From positions 1 to 64,000 of the forward strand of contig JAJFIX010000014.1 in the NCBI GenBank assembly GCA_021774575.1: a DNA stretch of 64,000 bases, in the 5' to 3' direction. A program made the translations under genes and the position numbers. The notes below the pieces were generated by a model. That model had not been told where the DNA came from, made no database searches, and saw nothing but the letters and a program-made list of their open reading frames with translations. This document shows positions 43,094-51,304 of the stretch, one piece after another. The DNA comes from Alphaproteobacteria bacterium (GTDB taxonomy: Bacteria > Pseudomonadota > Alphaproteobacteria > UBA6615). The first letter of the stretch is position 1; every line of letters starts with the position of its first letter.

Positions 43094-43887
43094 CCGACCC
43101 CGTTCCCATGCCGGCTATCGTTTTGGCCGCTGACCGGGGGCCGAGCGACCCGGTGGCGCGTGCCGCTGGGGTGGCGTCTAAATGCCTGGCTCCGGTAGTA
43201 GGTATTGCGATGATCGAGCGCGTGGTTACGACGCTGGCAGCCAGTCCTTGGGTTGGTCGGATTATCGTTGTGCAAAATGCCCGCGACGACTTGATGCAAT
43301 GTGAAGTATTGGCGCGCCTCGCAAAAGAGGGTCGCTTGTTCACTGTCGCTGCCGAGCCGACACCGAGCCTGAGTGCCCTTCGCGGGATTGACATGTGTGC
43401 CGATGAATTCCCGATTTTGATAACGACCGCCGATCATCCGCTGCTGACCGGCGAAGTGATTGAATATTTCAGCGCACATGCGTTCAGATCAGGGGCCGAT
43501 ATCGCGGCTGGTGTGGTGGCTGCCAGCCTTATTCGAAACCGGTTTCCCGACGCTGTTAGGACATATTTAAACTTTCGCGATGGCGGGTATTCCGGGGCAA
43601 ATCTTTTTGCCTTGCTCGGCCCGGACGGAAAAAAAGCGGTCGCCTTTTGGCGTCGGGTTGAAACGCAACGCAAGCGTCCCTGGCGCATTGCAAAGGTATT
43701 TGGGTGGCGGCTGTTGGCAGGATATTTGACGCGCACTTGGACGCTCGATGGTGCTCTAGAGCGGGCGTCGGCCCGGCTGGGTGTCAAGGCATATGGGGTG
43801 AAAATTCCCTATGCCGAAGCTGCGGTGGATGTCGATAAGCCAGCGGATCTAGTCTTGGCCGAACGGATATTAGGCGCGTCCGGATAA
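43090..43887 (+). CDS. MobA-like nucleotidyltransferase family protein
   Basis: This 265-residue protein has an NTP_transf_3-type N-terminal domain: AIVLAADRGP at the nucleotide loop, ASKCLAPVVGIAMIERVV, an acidic metal site LITTADHPLLTG, and VDVDKPADLVLAE at the end, as in MobA and IspD relatives. The Gly-rich loop is degenerate (ADRGPSDPVAR), so the nucleotide may differ from the usual one. It starts at a GTG overlapping the stop of the candidate ceramide synthase by four bases. That translational coupling ties it to sphingolipid synthesis, perhaps making a CDP- or other activated head group. Its product is unknown. Confidence 0.78.
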   Translation: MTDPVPMPAIVLAADRGPSDPVARAAGVASKCLAPVVGIAMIERVVTTLAASPWVGRIIVVQNARDDLMQCEVLARLAKEGRLFTVAAEPTPSLSALRGIDMCADEFPILITTADHPLLTGEVIEYFSAHAFRSGADIAAGVVAASLIRNRFPDAVRTYLNFRDGGYSGANLFALLGPDGKKAVAFWRRVETQRKRPWRIAKVFGWRLLAGYLTRTWTLDGALERASARLGVKAYGVKIPYAEAAVDVDKPADLVLAERILGASG

Positions 43888-44655
43888 AGTCAGCATACTG
43901 GGGTTGGCGCTGGGATCGGCACTGCGCCACCGGTCTACCATTTCCTTGGCGATCGCGAGGTCGTGGGGATAATCAATTTCACACCATTCCATGCCTTCGA
44001 TGGATAGGGTCGAAACTTCGGTCTCGGTGGCAAGGGTGGCGATCACCGAAAGATACCAGCGCTTCAGAGCGGCCGGGGCCAGCATTGCGCGCTCAAGAGC
44101 AGAGACGAGTTTACCGGGGCCGTCATCGCGAAACAGCAGCATCCCTATAGATTCACCATTGACCGTATCGAGGGCGAGTTTTTTGCCGATATCGACCAGC
44201 CGCCGACCATCGAGCACGACCTTCATATCGTCTTCGTCATAACGTTCTTTCACGTCGATAGTGACGGTTATCGGCGCACGAGTACTGGCCAGTAAAGTTT
44301 CGAGCACCGGTATACTGAATAATGTGTCGCTGTTGAGCAGGAGGAAATCTCCAACCATTTCCGGTCGCGCCATCCAGACGCTGACCAGGTTATCGGTCAG
44401 GGCGTGAAAGGGATTATAGAGGCTGGTGATCCGGCAACCGGGATGACGCGCCTGGGCGGCAGCGACAGCCGAGCGGACGGCATCCATATTGAAGCCGCCA
44501 ACAAACACAATCTCCTCGACGCCGCAGGCGGCCAGATGGTCGACTTGCCAGTCGAATTGCGACTTGCCGCCGATGTCGAGCAGTGCTTTCGGCAGGCTTT
44601 CGGTCAGGGGCAGCAGGCGCTTACCTTGACCGGCGCCGATAATTAGTGCTTTCAA
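43870..44655 (-). CDS. Sugar/choline-phosphate nucleotidyltransferase-like protein
   Basis: This 261-residue nucleotidyltransferase opens MKALIIGAGQGKRLLPLTESLPKALLDIGGKS, the full NTP-binding signature. LYNPFHALTDNLVSVWMARPEM and LLLNSDTLF carry the metal Asp, and VTIDVKERYDEDDMKVVLDG follows. The sequence resembles choline-phosphate or phosphoglycerol-type cytidylyltransferases of the LicC group more than large hexose-1-phosphate enzymes. It is convergent with and overlaps the MobA-like gene by 18 bases. It probably activates an alcohol phosphate or sugar phosphate for the CDP-alcohol transferase or the glycan pathway. The exact substrate cannot be read. Confidence 0.82.
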   Translation of the reverse strand: MKALIIGAGQGKRLLPLTESLPKALLDIGGKSQFDWQVDHLAACGVEEIVFVGGFNMDAVRSAVAAAQARHPGCRITSLYNPFHALTDNLVSVWMARPEMVGDFLLLNSDTLFSIPVLETLLASTRAPITVTIDVKERYDEDDMKVVLDGRRLVDIGKKLALDTVNGESIGMLLFRDDGPGKLVSALERAMLAPAALKRWYLSVIATLATETEVSTLSIEGMEWCEIDYPHDLAIAKEMVDRWRSADPSANPSMLTLSGRA

Positions 44656-44756
44656 AGGATGAGTGACTTTCTAGATGTTATGTCTGCTTGATCACATTTT
44701 CCACCAGGACCGTCAAGGCTCGACGATCCGATTATGGGGGCTAATTTTCTTCCGTC

Positions 44757-45653
44757 ATGTTTACGCTAGCCCATTTCTCCGACCCTCATCTAGGTCCGCT
44801 GCCCAAAATTCGCCCGGTCGAATTATTTGGCAAGCGGTTTTTTGGTTACCTTTCTTGGACGCGCCGCCGCCGGGCCATTCATCGGCCTGAGGTTTTGGAT
44901 GTATTGGGCCGTGACCTGGCAGATATTGGTCCCGACCATATTGCGATCACCGGCGATCTCACCAATATTTCACTTCCCGGCGAATTTGGGCAGGTCGCGA
45001 GCTGGCTGCGAACCATTGCCAGGCCGGACCAGCTGACAGTGGTTCCAGGAAATCACGACGCTTATGTCGCTCAAAACTGGGATCAATCGCTTGGCCAATG
45101 GGCCGAATTTATGTCTGGTGATGATGGAAGATGCTCGCATCCGTTTATCCGCCGACGGGGTTCCGTGGCGATCATCGGCCTCAGCAGTGGCGTGCCGACA
45201 CCGATTGGCTTTGCGTCCGGGAAACTGGGGCGCGACCAACTCGCGCGGTTGGAAATGAACTTAAAGGCGTTGGGCGCCGATGGGGCGTTTCGGATCATAC
45301 TCCTGCACCATCCGCCGCAATTGGGGGCAACCGCATGGCGCAAGCGCCTCGTCGATGCGCCGGAATTTCGTGAAATTATCAACCGGGCCGGGGCGGAATT
45401 GATCCTGCATGGCCATAATCACGCCTTTGTCTCGGCGCGGCTAGCAGCCGGGCACGGGGAAGTTCGTGTGTTCGGCGTGCCCTCAGCATCGGCGGCGCAG
45501 GCCGGGCATAAACCGCAGGCTCATTATTGCCTCTATGGAATTGAGCAAACCGGCGACGGGTGGGATGTCGCCGTGCGAACAAGGGGCTTGGATTTGCAAC
45601 AGGGTATTTTTGCCGACATCTCTACCCAAGAATTCTCAGTCGGTCATGGATAG
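44757..45653 (+). CDS. Calcineurin-like metallophosphoesterase
   Basis: This 298-residue protein has all five metal-binding blocks of the family: FSDPHLG, ITGDLTN, VVPGNHD, IILLHHPP and LHGHNHAFV. It has no signal peptide, so it acts in the cytoplasm or at the inner face of the membrane. UDP-2,3-diacylglucosamine hydrolases and phospholipid-head-group phosphodiesterases share this fold. Within this locus a lipid or CDP-linked phosphodiester is a possible substrate, but no assignment can be made. It overlaps the converging DUF2141 gene by 10 bases. Confidence 0.85.
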   Translation: MFTLAHFSDPHLGPLPKIRPVELFGKRFFGYLSWTRRRRAIHRPEVLDVLGRDLADIGPDHIAITGDLTNISLPGEFGQVASWLRTIARPDQLTVVPGNHDAYVAQNWDQSLGQWAEFMSGDDGRCSHPFIRRRGSVAIIGLSSGVPTPIGFASGKLGRDQLARLEMNLKALGADGAFRIILLHHPPQLGATAWRKRLVDAPEFREIINRAGAELILHGHNHAFVSARLAAGHGEVRVFGVPSASAAQAGHKPQAHYCLYGIEQTGDGWDVAVRTRGLDLQQGIFADISTQEFSVGHG

Positions 45654-46162
45654 GTGAGCGTGACCTGCAATTCCCCGAAGTTTTCTTCAACAGTGAAAAC
45701 CGCTTCGCTGTGCTCGGGCAGTCCACCATCCAGGCTAGGGTTGTTGGAAAAAGCGGCCCCCTCCCGAGGGCGACCAAACAGGCTGACGTCGAATTTTCTG
45801 TTGCCGTTTTCATCGTGATAGACAACCAGCGCATATCGCCCCGGCGAGGGGGCATCGATGCAGAGCTTTACCGTTCCGCGACTGGCGGGCACGCGCGTTT
45901 TTTTCACGCTGCGTCCCCGGGATAAATAGTTGCGCGGATTGTCGTCATAAAGCACGGCGGCCAATAGGCCGTTTGAACTACGCAAACCGTCAACCGTGAT
46001 GTCGATATGGACCGCGTCGGCCGCGCAGGCGTGGGGACCGGTAAAGGCTGATCTCTCGGGTGGTATGGCCGCAGCGGTGTGAGAAAAAAGGGCAAGAAAA
46101 ATTGCCGCCAATACCGGCAAAACCGAATCGGGTCGCCTATCCAAGCGATTGGTTTCTGACAT
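45644..46162 (-). CDS. DUF2141 periplasmic protein
   Basis: This 172-residue protein has a signal peptide (LPVLAAIFLALFSHTAAA) and the DUF2141 beta-sandwich: IDITVDGLRSSNGLLAAVLYDD, GTVKLCIDAPSPGRYALVVYHDENGNRKFDVSLFGRPREGAAFSNN, then the C-terminal FTVEENFGELQVTLTYP. The ALxxxHDENGNxKxD motif defines the family, whose function is unknown. A ribosome site (AAGGGAG) lies 10 nt before the chosen ATG at 46162. It sits among sphingolipid genes on the opposite strand; whether it belongs to that pathway is open. Confidence 0.85.
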   Translation of the reverse strand: MSETNRLDRRPDSVLPVLAAIFLALFSHTAAAIPPERSAFTGPHACAADAVHIDITVDGLRSSNGLLAAVLYDDNPRNYLSRGRSVKKTRVPASRGTVKLCIDAPSPGRYALVVYHDENGNRKFDVSLFGRPREGAAFSNNPSLDGGLPEHSEAVFTVEENFGELQVTLTYP

Positions 46163-46292
46163 GAGGTCTGATCTCCCTTTGATTACGGGCGTTTTCAAAT
46201 TCCCTCACGGCACGGCAGACAGGGCTGGCACTGCCGCTCTATACTGACGCTTCCCTCTCAACGCGCACTTTATCGCCTTCAGGTATGAATAA

Positions 46293-46754
46293 ATGGTGAC
46301 AAAATCAAGCGCTCCTAATCCCACTGCGGCCAAATTCGGCTATCCCGGCACTGTTATTTGCGAATTCGACCATTGGGTCGTCCTGTTGCGACCGCAGCAA
46401 TGCACTCTCGGTGCCCTGGTTCTTGTCTGCACCGATGAGGCGGCTGCATTCTCCGACATTTCATCTCAAGCATTTGCCGAATTCGGAACGGTGATCGTGG
46501 CTATCGAGCGGGGGTTAACCGCCTTTCGCCCCTATCGAAAAATCAACTATCTGATGCTGATGATGAAGGATAAGGATGTCCATTTCCACGTCTTGCCTCG
46601 ATACGACCAAGACCAGGAATTTGAGGGCAGAACCTTTTCCGATGCTGGCTGGCCTGGTCCGCCGGATTTGACGGCGGGACCATTGCTCGAAGACGAGTTG
46701 CGGGCGCAATTGGTGGCAGGTGTGCGCCGCAATTGGGACGCTGCGACCGGGTGA
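46293..46754 (+). CDS. HIT family protein
   Basis: This 153-residue protein of the histidine triad superfamily has an N-terminal strand VICEFDHWVVLLRPQQCTLGALVLVC, the helix with AFAEFGTVIVAIERGLTAFRPYRKINYLMLMMKD, and the catalytic triad region DVHFHVLPRYD. The first triad His is shifted compared with classical HIT proteins (HxHxHxx appears as VHFHVLP). HIT enzymes cleave nucleotide phosphoanhydrides or phosphoramidates. It lies just before the LptF-like gene in the same direction, so a role in recycling a nucleotide product of head-group chemistry is possible but unproven. Confidence 0.78.
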   Translation: MVTKSSAPNPTAAKFGYPGTVICEFDHWVVLLRPQQCTLGALVLVCTDEAAAFSDISSQAFAEFGTVIVAIERGLTAFRPYRKINYLMLMMKDKDVHFHVLPRYDQDQEFEGRTFSDAGWPGPPDLTAGPLLEDELRAQLVAGVRRNWDAATG

Positions 46755-46785
46755 CCGGTTGCCCTCGCGTATTAATGGCAAATCG

Positions 46786-48009
46786 ATGAACACGGTCGGC
46801 ACCTATGTATTACGCCAATCGCTGAAACCCTTCTTGTTGATCATTGGGGTTGCCTTGGCCCTCTTATTGGTCGAGCGGGCCTTGCGATTGCTCGACCAAG
46901 TTTTGGGGTTTGGCGGGTCACCGGTGCTATTGCTGGAAATGCTGGCCTTTCTCATCCCCCATTATATGGCGCTGGCTTTGCCGGCGGGTTTTTACCTCGG
47001 GGTTCTGCTCACCTTTAGTGCGATGAATGATCGCCATGAGTTGGATGCGCTGGGCTCGGCAGGGGTTGGCTTGCTGCAACTCGTCCGACCGCTGCTGTTA
47101 TTTGGTCTCGCACTGGGCCTGTTTGCCGCCCTGAACGCCAATTATGCCCAACCCTATTCACGCTATATTTATCGGTCGCTGATCCATTTTGTCGCTGAGA
47201 GTTCGATCAGCGGCTATCTGCGCGAGCGGACTGCGGTAGAGGTCGGGCGTTACACGTTTCTGGCGGATCGCATTCGCCCGACCAGCCGGCGCTATGACAA
47301 GATGTTTATTTACGAAGAAACAAGTGACGGACGAACGATCGCCACGACCGCCGAGCGCGCTTCTTTGTCGCCGATCGAAGATGGGCGGCGAATGACCCTG
47401 GTGCTCGAAAACGGCGTGCGCATGTCCAGTGCGCCGGTCTTAGCGGATGCTGATGGGTCGTCGTCGGGCGGAACCGGTCCCGACGAGTTGGTGTTTGAGC
47501 GGATCGAGTTTCCAATCGCTATCGACGACCCCGGGGTTTTTCGGCGGCGTGGGCAGGATGAACGCGAATTAACCATTTTCGAACTCTGGCTAATGCGCGA
47601 TACGCCGCCGCCTGGCACCGAGACAGCGGAAATGGTGGCGGAACTAAACGATCGGCTTGTACGTGCCATATCGATTGTCTTTTTGCCCTTTATGGCGATC
47701 GGACTGGCGATTGGACCGCGACGGTCCCACCGCGCTTACAATATCGCAACGGCCTTTGTGCTCATCATCATCTACAATGAGGCCTTGAGTATTGGGAAAT
47801 TTGCCACCGAAGAAGCCAAATTGACACCCTTCATCAATCAATGGCTGCCCTTGCTCGTGTTTATCGGCCTCAGCCTATATGTTTTCTTGCGGGCTATGGC
47901 CAGGGTGCCGAGCGGCCAGTCACTACCGGCGCCCATCCTTTGGGCTGAGGCTGGGGTGCGCCTCGTCTGGCGGATGATCTGGGCCAAGCTGAGCCGCAGG
48001 ACCGGGTAA
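46786..48009 (+). CDS. LptF/LptG-family (YjgP/YjgQ) permease, possible sphingolipid exporter subunit
   Basis: This 407-residue inner-membrane protein has three N-terminal TM helices (TYVLRQSLKPFLLIIGVALALLLVERAL; LAFLIPHYMALALPAGFYLGVLLTFSAM; LLLFGLALGLFAALNANY), a periplasmic beta-jellyroll in residues ~130-285, and three C-terminal helices. This is the YjgP/YjgQ layout. LptF and LptG couple to LptB to extract lipopolysaccharide. Here the gene lies eight bases before a second family member that is fused to a lipid head-group transferase, inside a sphingolipid locus. A dedicated lipid-export role is therefore likelier than canonical LPS export, as inference. The start is placed at 46786. Confidence 0.88.
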   Translation: MNTVGTYVLRQSLKPFLLIIGVALALLLVERALRLLDQVLGFGGSPVLLLEMLAFLIPHYMALALPAGFYLGVLLTFSAMNDRHELDALGSAGVGLLQLVRPLLLFGLALGLFAALNANYAQPYSRYIYRSLIHFVAESSISGYLRERTAVEVGRYTFLADRIRPTSRRYDKMFIYEETSDGRTIATTAERASLSPIEDGRRMTLVLENGVRMSSAPVLADADGSSSGGTGPDELVFERIEFPIAIDDPGVFRRRGQDERELTIFELWLMRDTPPPGTETAEMVAELNDRLVRAISIVFLPFMAIGLAIGPRRSHRAYNIATAFVLIIIYNEALSIGKFATEEAKLTPFINQWLPLLVFIGLSLYVFLRAMARVPSGQSLPAPILWAEAGVRLVWRMIWAKLSRRTG

Positions 48010-48017
48010 TCCGAAAT

Positions 48018-50336
48018 ATGGGTATCCTTGGAAAATATTTGACCCGATTGATCTTGGTTCGGTTTGCCGTTGCCTTGACCGGCCTGACGGTTTTTCTCCT
48101 GAGCCTCGATCTCATGGTCAATGGCGAGCGCGTACTTGATGACAGCAATGGCGAATTGACAGCTCTCTTTAGATACTCGGTACTACGGCTGCCCGAGCTC
48201 GCCTCATCGCTGATCAAATTTGCTAGCTTGATTGCCGGATTGCTGACTTTTACCGCGCTGATGCGTCGCAATGAAGTCGCGCCGATCTGGAGCATGGGGG
48301 TTTCCCAGTTCGGTGTGATGCTGAAATTGGTGCCGGTCGCGATTGTTCTTGGAGGTTTTCAGTTTTTTGTCGATGACAGGCTGGTTCCGATTGCTATTGA
48401 GGGGCTCGGTGATTGGAATTTCACCCAAGATAGTGTTGCGCTGCCCGGCCGGGCAGCTTGGTTTCATACCGGAAACAGTATCGTCGCCATCCCGGTCGAA
48501 AGTCTTGATCAGGATGTTTTCAGCAACATCAAAATTTTTGAAATTGACCAAACTGGCAACCTCACCGGGCGGATTGACGCCGCCGAGGCGCGGTTCGACG
48601 GGGAAGAAAGTTGGACCCTCACCAATGCGACGCAGCGTATATTGGGACAAGATCTTGCCCAGACCCATGACGTTTTAGTTTGGCGCTCGGATCTGGATCC
48701 GAGCGAAATAAAGCGACTTACTTTGCACCCAAAGAGGCTGGCAATAGGCGATTTATCCGCCCTCGCCAGCGGGGCGCAACGGGGATACTGGGTGCCGCAT
48801 TATTACGCTACCTGGATGCAGGCGCGGCTTGCTCTGGCATTGACGCCAGCCTTGATGCTGTTTCTAATCGTCGCCTTGGCGCGACGGTTCCAGCGCACCG
48901 GGCATATTGAGTTCTTGTTCTTGGGTGGGCTTGGGACCGGGTTCTGCTATTTCATTTTAAGCGGTATTGGGGTCGCCATGGGCGAGGTGGGGTTGCTGCC
49001 TTTTTTGCTGGCGGGATGGGGGCCCATTGCTGCCTTCGCCGTGATTATTGCCGCAATCGTGTTGTGGCGCGAAGTCTATGAGATCCGTTTGGTCGATGCC
49101 CATGGCCGACATTATGAGAGTGATGGTGGTGAAGCCGTCGCGAGCAAGGATGGAGAAATGACCAAGACCAAGGCCGCCATCGAGGAAGTGGCGCTACTTA
49201 TTGTTGGCGAGTGTGACGCAAAAATCTGGGGGCGACGCCCCCAAGACCGGCTAATACGCGGATTTGCGCGGGCCGGGGTCAACCGCGTTTTGGCCGAGGA
49301 AGACGCGGTGGGCGTTGTCGATCATGTTGTTTTGGTGCGGGCCGACATTGTTCTCGACGCACCTGTCGTCGCAGCCCTTGCGCGGAGCCGGGGTGTGGTC
49401 TTGCTAAGTGGGGAGGGGAGTGCGGCTATTCCAATAGCGGCAAATGTATCCGGGACGCAACTTTTTGCGACCCTCAAGCTGCTGCACTCTGGTAAAATGA
49501 AAAATGTACATGAAGGGGTAAAACTCGTATCGGTTGAAGAAATCGGCTCCACCTATTGGCCGGCATTGCGCAAGCGCGAGGTGCCCTATGCGACGGTAAT
49601 TAATCGGCTTGACTTGGCGCCATTGGAATGGCGAATGTTTATGGGAACCTATAAAGGGGCGACCGATTTCGTCACCAAATGGGTGTGGCCGCGACCCGCA
49701 TATTACGTCACGAAACTCTGTGTGCGGGCGGGACTAACGCCAAATATGGTAACATTTGCTAGCCTTTTATTGGTTTTTGCCACCCTCTATTGGTTCTACG
49801 TCGGGGCTTGGATCTTGGGATTGGCCGCCGCGTGGGGCATGACGTTTCTCGATACCGTCGACGGGAAATTGGCGCGGATAACTCTTAACTCAAGCCCGAT
49901 GGGTAATATCTTTGATCATTCAATTGACCTCATCCATCCGCCCTTTTGGTATATCGCCTGGGGTTTGGGCCTGGCCGGAACCGCGCATCCTTTGGGCAAT
50001 GCCACATTAACGGCTGCACTCGTGATAATTGTTGCCGGGTATATTTTGCAACGCCTGATCGAAGGTGCGTCGATTTATTATTTCAAGATTGAAATACATA
50101 TCTGGCGCCCTGTTGATACGCTGTTTCGGCAAGTTACAGCGCGGCGCAATCCAAATTTGGCGTTGATGACAATATGCGCTCTCGCCTGGCGTCCGGATAT
50201 CGGGCTGCTGGCGGTCGCCGCCTGGACGGCGATCTGCTTGGGCCTACATCTCCTTCAACTCGTTCAGGCCTACTTGGTTTGGCGACGAGACGGAGTGCTT
50301 CATTCCTGGCTGACCCAAAATACCCCGGCGCCATGA
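48018..50336 (+). CDS. Fusion: LptG-family permease + nucleotidyltransferase-like region + CDP-alcohol phosphatidyltransferase
   Basis: The single open frame has 772 residues. Residues 1-360 are an LptF/LptG-type permease: TM helices at ~12-32, 62-82, 100-118, a periplasmic domain to ~260, then TMs to ~350. Residues ~385-530 form a soluble domain (VALLIVGECDAKIWGRRPQDRLIRGFARAG) like the nucleotidyltransferase-like domains that precede some inositol-phosphate transferases. Residues ~535-772 are a CDP-alcohol phosphatidyltransferase with a complete DxxDGxxARx8GxxxDxxxD motif (Asp612, Asp615, Arg620, Gly629, Asp633, Asp637). The parts are normally separate genes. An ATG at 49158 with its own ribosome site could also give a separate transferase. 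It probably transfers a head group to a ceramide or related lipid and may couple to export. Confidence 0.88.
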   Translation: MGILGKYLTRLILVRFAVALTGLTVFLLSLDLMVNGERVLDDSNGELTALFRYSVLRLPELASSLIKFASLIAGLLTFTALMRRNEVAPIWSMGVSQFGVMLKLVPVAIVLGGFQFFVDDRLVPIAIEGLGDWNFTQDSVALPGRAAWFHTGNSIVAIPVESLDQDVFSNIKIFEIDQTGNLTGRIDAAEARFDGEESWTLTNATQRILGQDLAQTHDVLVWRSDLDPSEIKRLTLHPKRLAIGDLSALASGAQRGYWVPHYYATWMQARLALALTPALMLFLIVALARRFQRTGHIEFLFLGGLGTGFCYFILSGIGVAMGEVGLLPFLLAGWGPIAAFAVIIAAIVLWREVYEIRLVDAHGRHYESDGGEAVASKDGEMTKTKAAIEEVALLIVGECDAKIWGRRPQDRLIRGFARAGVNRVLAEEDAVGVVDHVVLVRADIVLDAPVVAALARSRGVVLLSGEGSAAIPIAANVSGTQLFATLKLLHSGKMKNVHEGVKLVSVEEIGSTYWPALRKREVPYATVINRLDLAPLEWRMFMGTYKGATDFVTKWVWPRPAYYVTKLCVRAGLTPNMVTFASLLLVFATLYWFYVGAWILGLAAAWGMTFLDTVDGKLARITLNSSPMGNIFDHSIDLIHPPFWYIAWGLGLAGTAHPLGNATLTAALVIIVAGYILQRLIEGASIYYFKIEIHIWRPVDTLFRQVTARRNPNLALMTICALAWRPDIGLLAVAAWTAICLGLHLLQLVQAYLVWRRDGVLHSWLTQNTPAP
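49146..49160 (+). promoter_or_regulatory. Internal ribosome site and ATG inside the LptG-transferase fusion
   Basis: AAGGA (49146-49150) lies 7 nt before an in-frame ATG at 49158 (codon 381), just where the soluble domain starts. A second product of 392 residues containing only the nucleotidyltransferase-like and CDP-alcohol transferase parts could be translated. No stop codon separates it from the permease part. Confidence 0.5.
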
Positions 50337-51304
50337 CCCAGCGTCGTAAAGTCGGCGTCATCGTCAATCCGCTGAGCCACAAAAATAAATCTAGTATTTC
50401 CGCACTTGTTGCGGTTCTGGGGCAGCAAGAAGATGTTCCTCATGTGATCTTAAGGGATGTCGCAACGATCCCCGACGATTTGCGAAAATTCTCGAAACAG
50501 GGAGTGGAGGTTGTTGCCGTCGCCGGGGGAGATGGCACGGTGCAATTGGTCCTGAACGGTATTTTGCATGATCGTTGCTTTGAGACCCAGCCGCTGATAG
50601 CAATTTTGCCGCGCGGGCGAACCAATATGACAGCAGCCGATATCGGGGTGAAGGGGCGCGGTGCCCGGGGGTTGGATCGGCTGCTTGTCGCGGCCGGGCG
50701 GACAAATTTCGATCAATATGTGGTCGAGCGGCGGATTTTGTGTGTCGAAAATGTAAAAGACCTGCCCCCCCAATTTGGCATGTTTTTTGGCGGCGCGGGG
50801 ATCTGGCGCGCTGTGGATTATACCCGCCGTAAAGTTCATCCGCTTGCCATGGGGGCGGACGCGACATCGGCGCTGGCATTTGCCCGATTACTCATTCATT
50901 TGCTGCGACTTGGTAAGGGTGAAGACGATTTGTTTCGCGGTGATGATATCGAGATTTGTGTTGATGGTGAAACTGTCGACAGAGGGACCAGCCTGGTCGT
51001 GCTTGCGACCACACTCGATAAGCTCTTGCTCGGTAGCCGGCCGTTCTGGGGGATCGGCAAGGGCAATTTCGCGTTTACCCAGTTTGCGCATCCGGCATAC
51101 CGTCTATGGCGTTACACGTGGCGTTTGTTATTTGGCGCCGTCGACCGATCCCTGCCGGATCCGCATTATTACAGCACCGGTGCCGACCGGGTTGAGCTAA
51201 AAATGAGCTGCCCCTTTACCTTGGACGGCGCCGATCTTGAGCCAGATGAAACCAATTCGATGATATTGACGGCGGATCGAAAAATCGGTTTCGTGCGCCT
51301 ATGA
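50333..51304 (+). CDS. Diacylglycerol/ceramide-kinase-like lipid kinase
   Basis: This 323-residue DAGK_cat-fold protein opens KVGVIVNPLSHKNKS, with the nucleotide motif VVAVAGGDGTVQLVLNGIL (GGDGT at residues 65-69) and the ILPRGRTNMTAADIG segment that replaces the usual PxGTGND. It should phosphorylate a lipid hydroxyl. In Caulobacter a lipid kinase encoded just upstream of spt, CpgB, is the ceramide kinase used for anionic sphingolipids; the same relative position suggests that role here. The ATG overlaps the stop of the fusion gene by four bases, and its own stop overlaps the next start, so the three are translationally coupled. Confidence 0.78.
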   Translation: MTQRRKVGVIVNPLSHKNKSSISALVAVLGQQEDVPHVILRDVATIPDDLRKFSKQGVEVVAVAGGDGTVQLVLNGILHDRCFETQPLIAILPRGRTNMTAADIGVKGRGARGLDRLLVAAGRTNFDQYVVERRILCVENVKDLPPQFGMFFGGAGIWRAVDYTRRKVHPLAMGADATSALAFARLLIHLLRLGKGEDDLFRGDDIEICVDGETVDRGTSLVVLATTLDKLLLGSRPFWGIGKGNFAFTQFAHPAYRLWRYTWRLLFGAVDRSLPDPHYYSTGADRVELKMSCPFTLDGADLEPDETNSMILTADRKIGFVRL

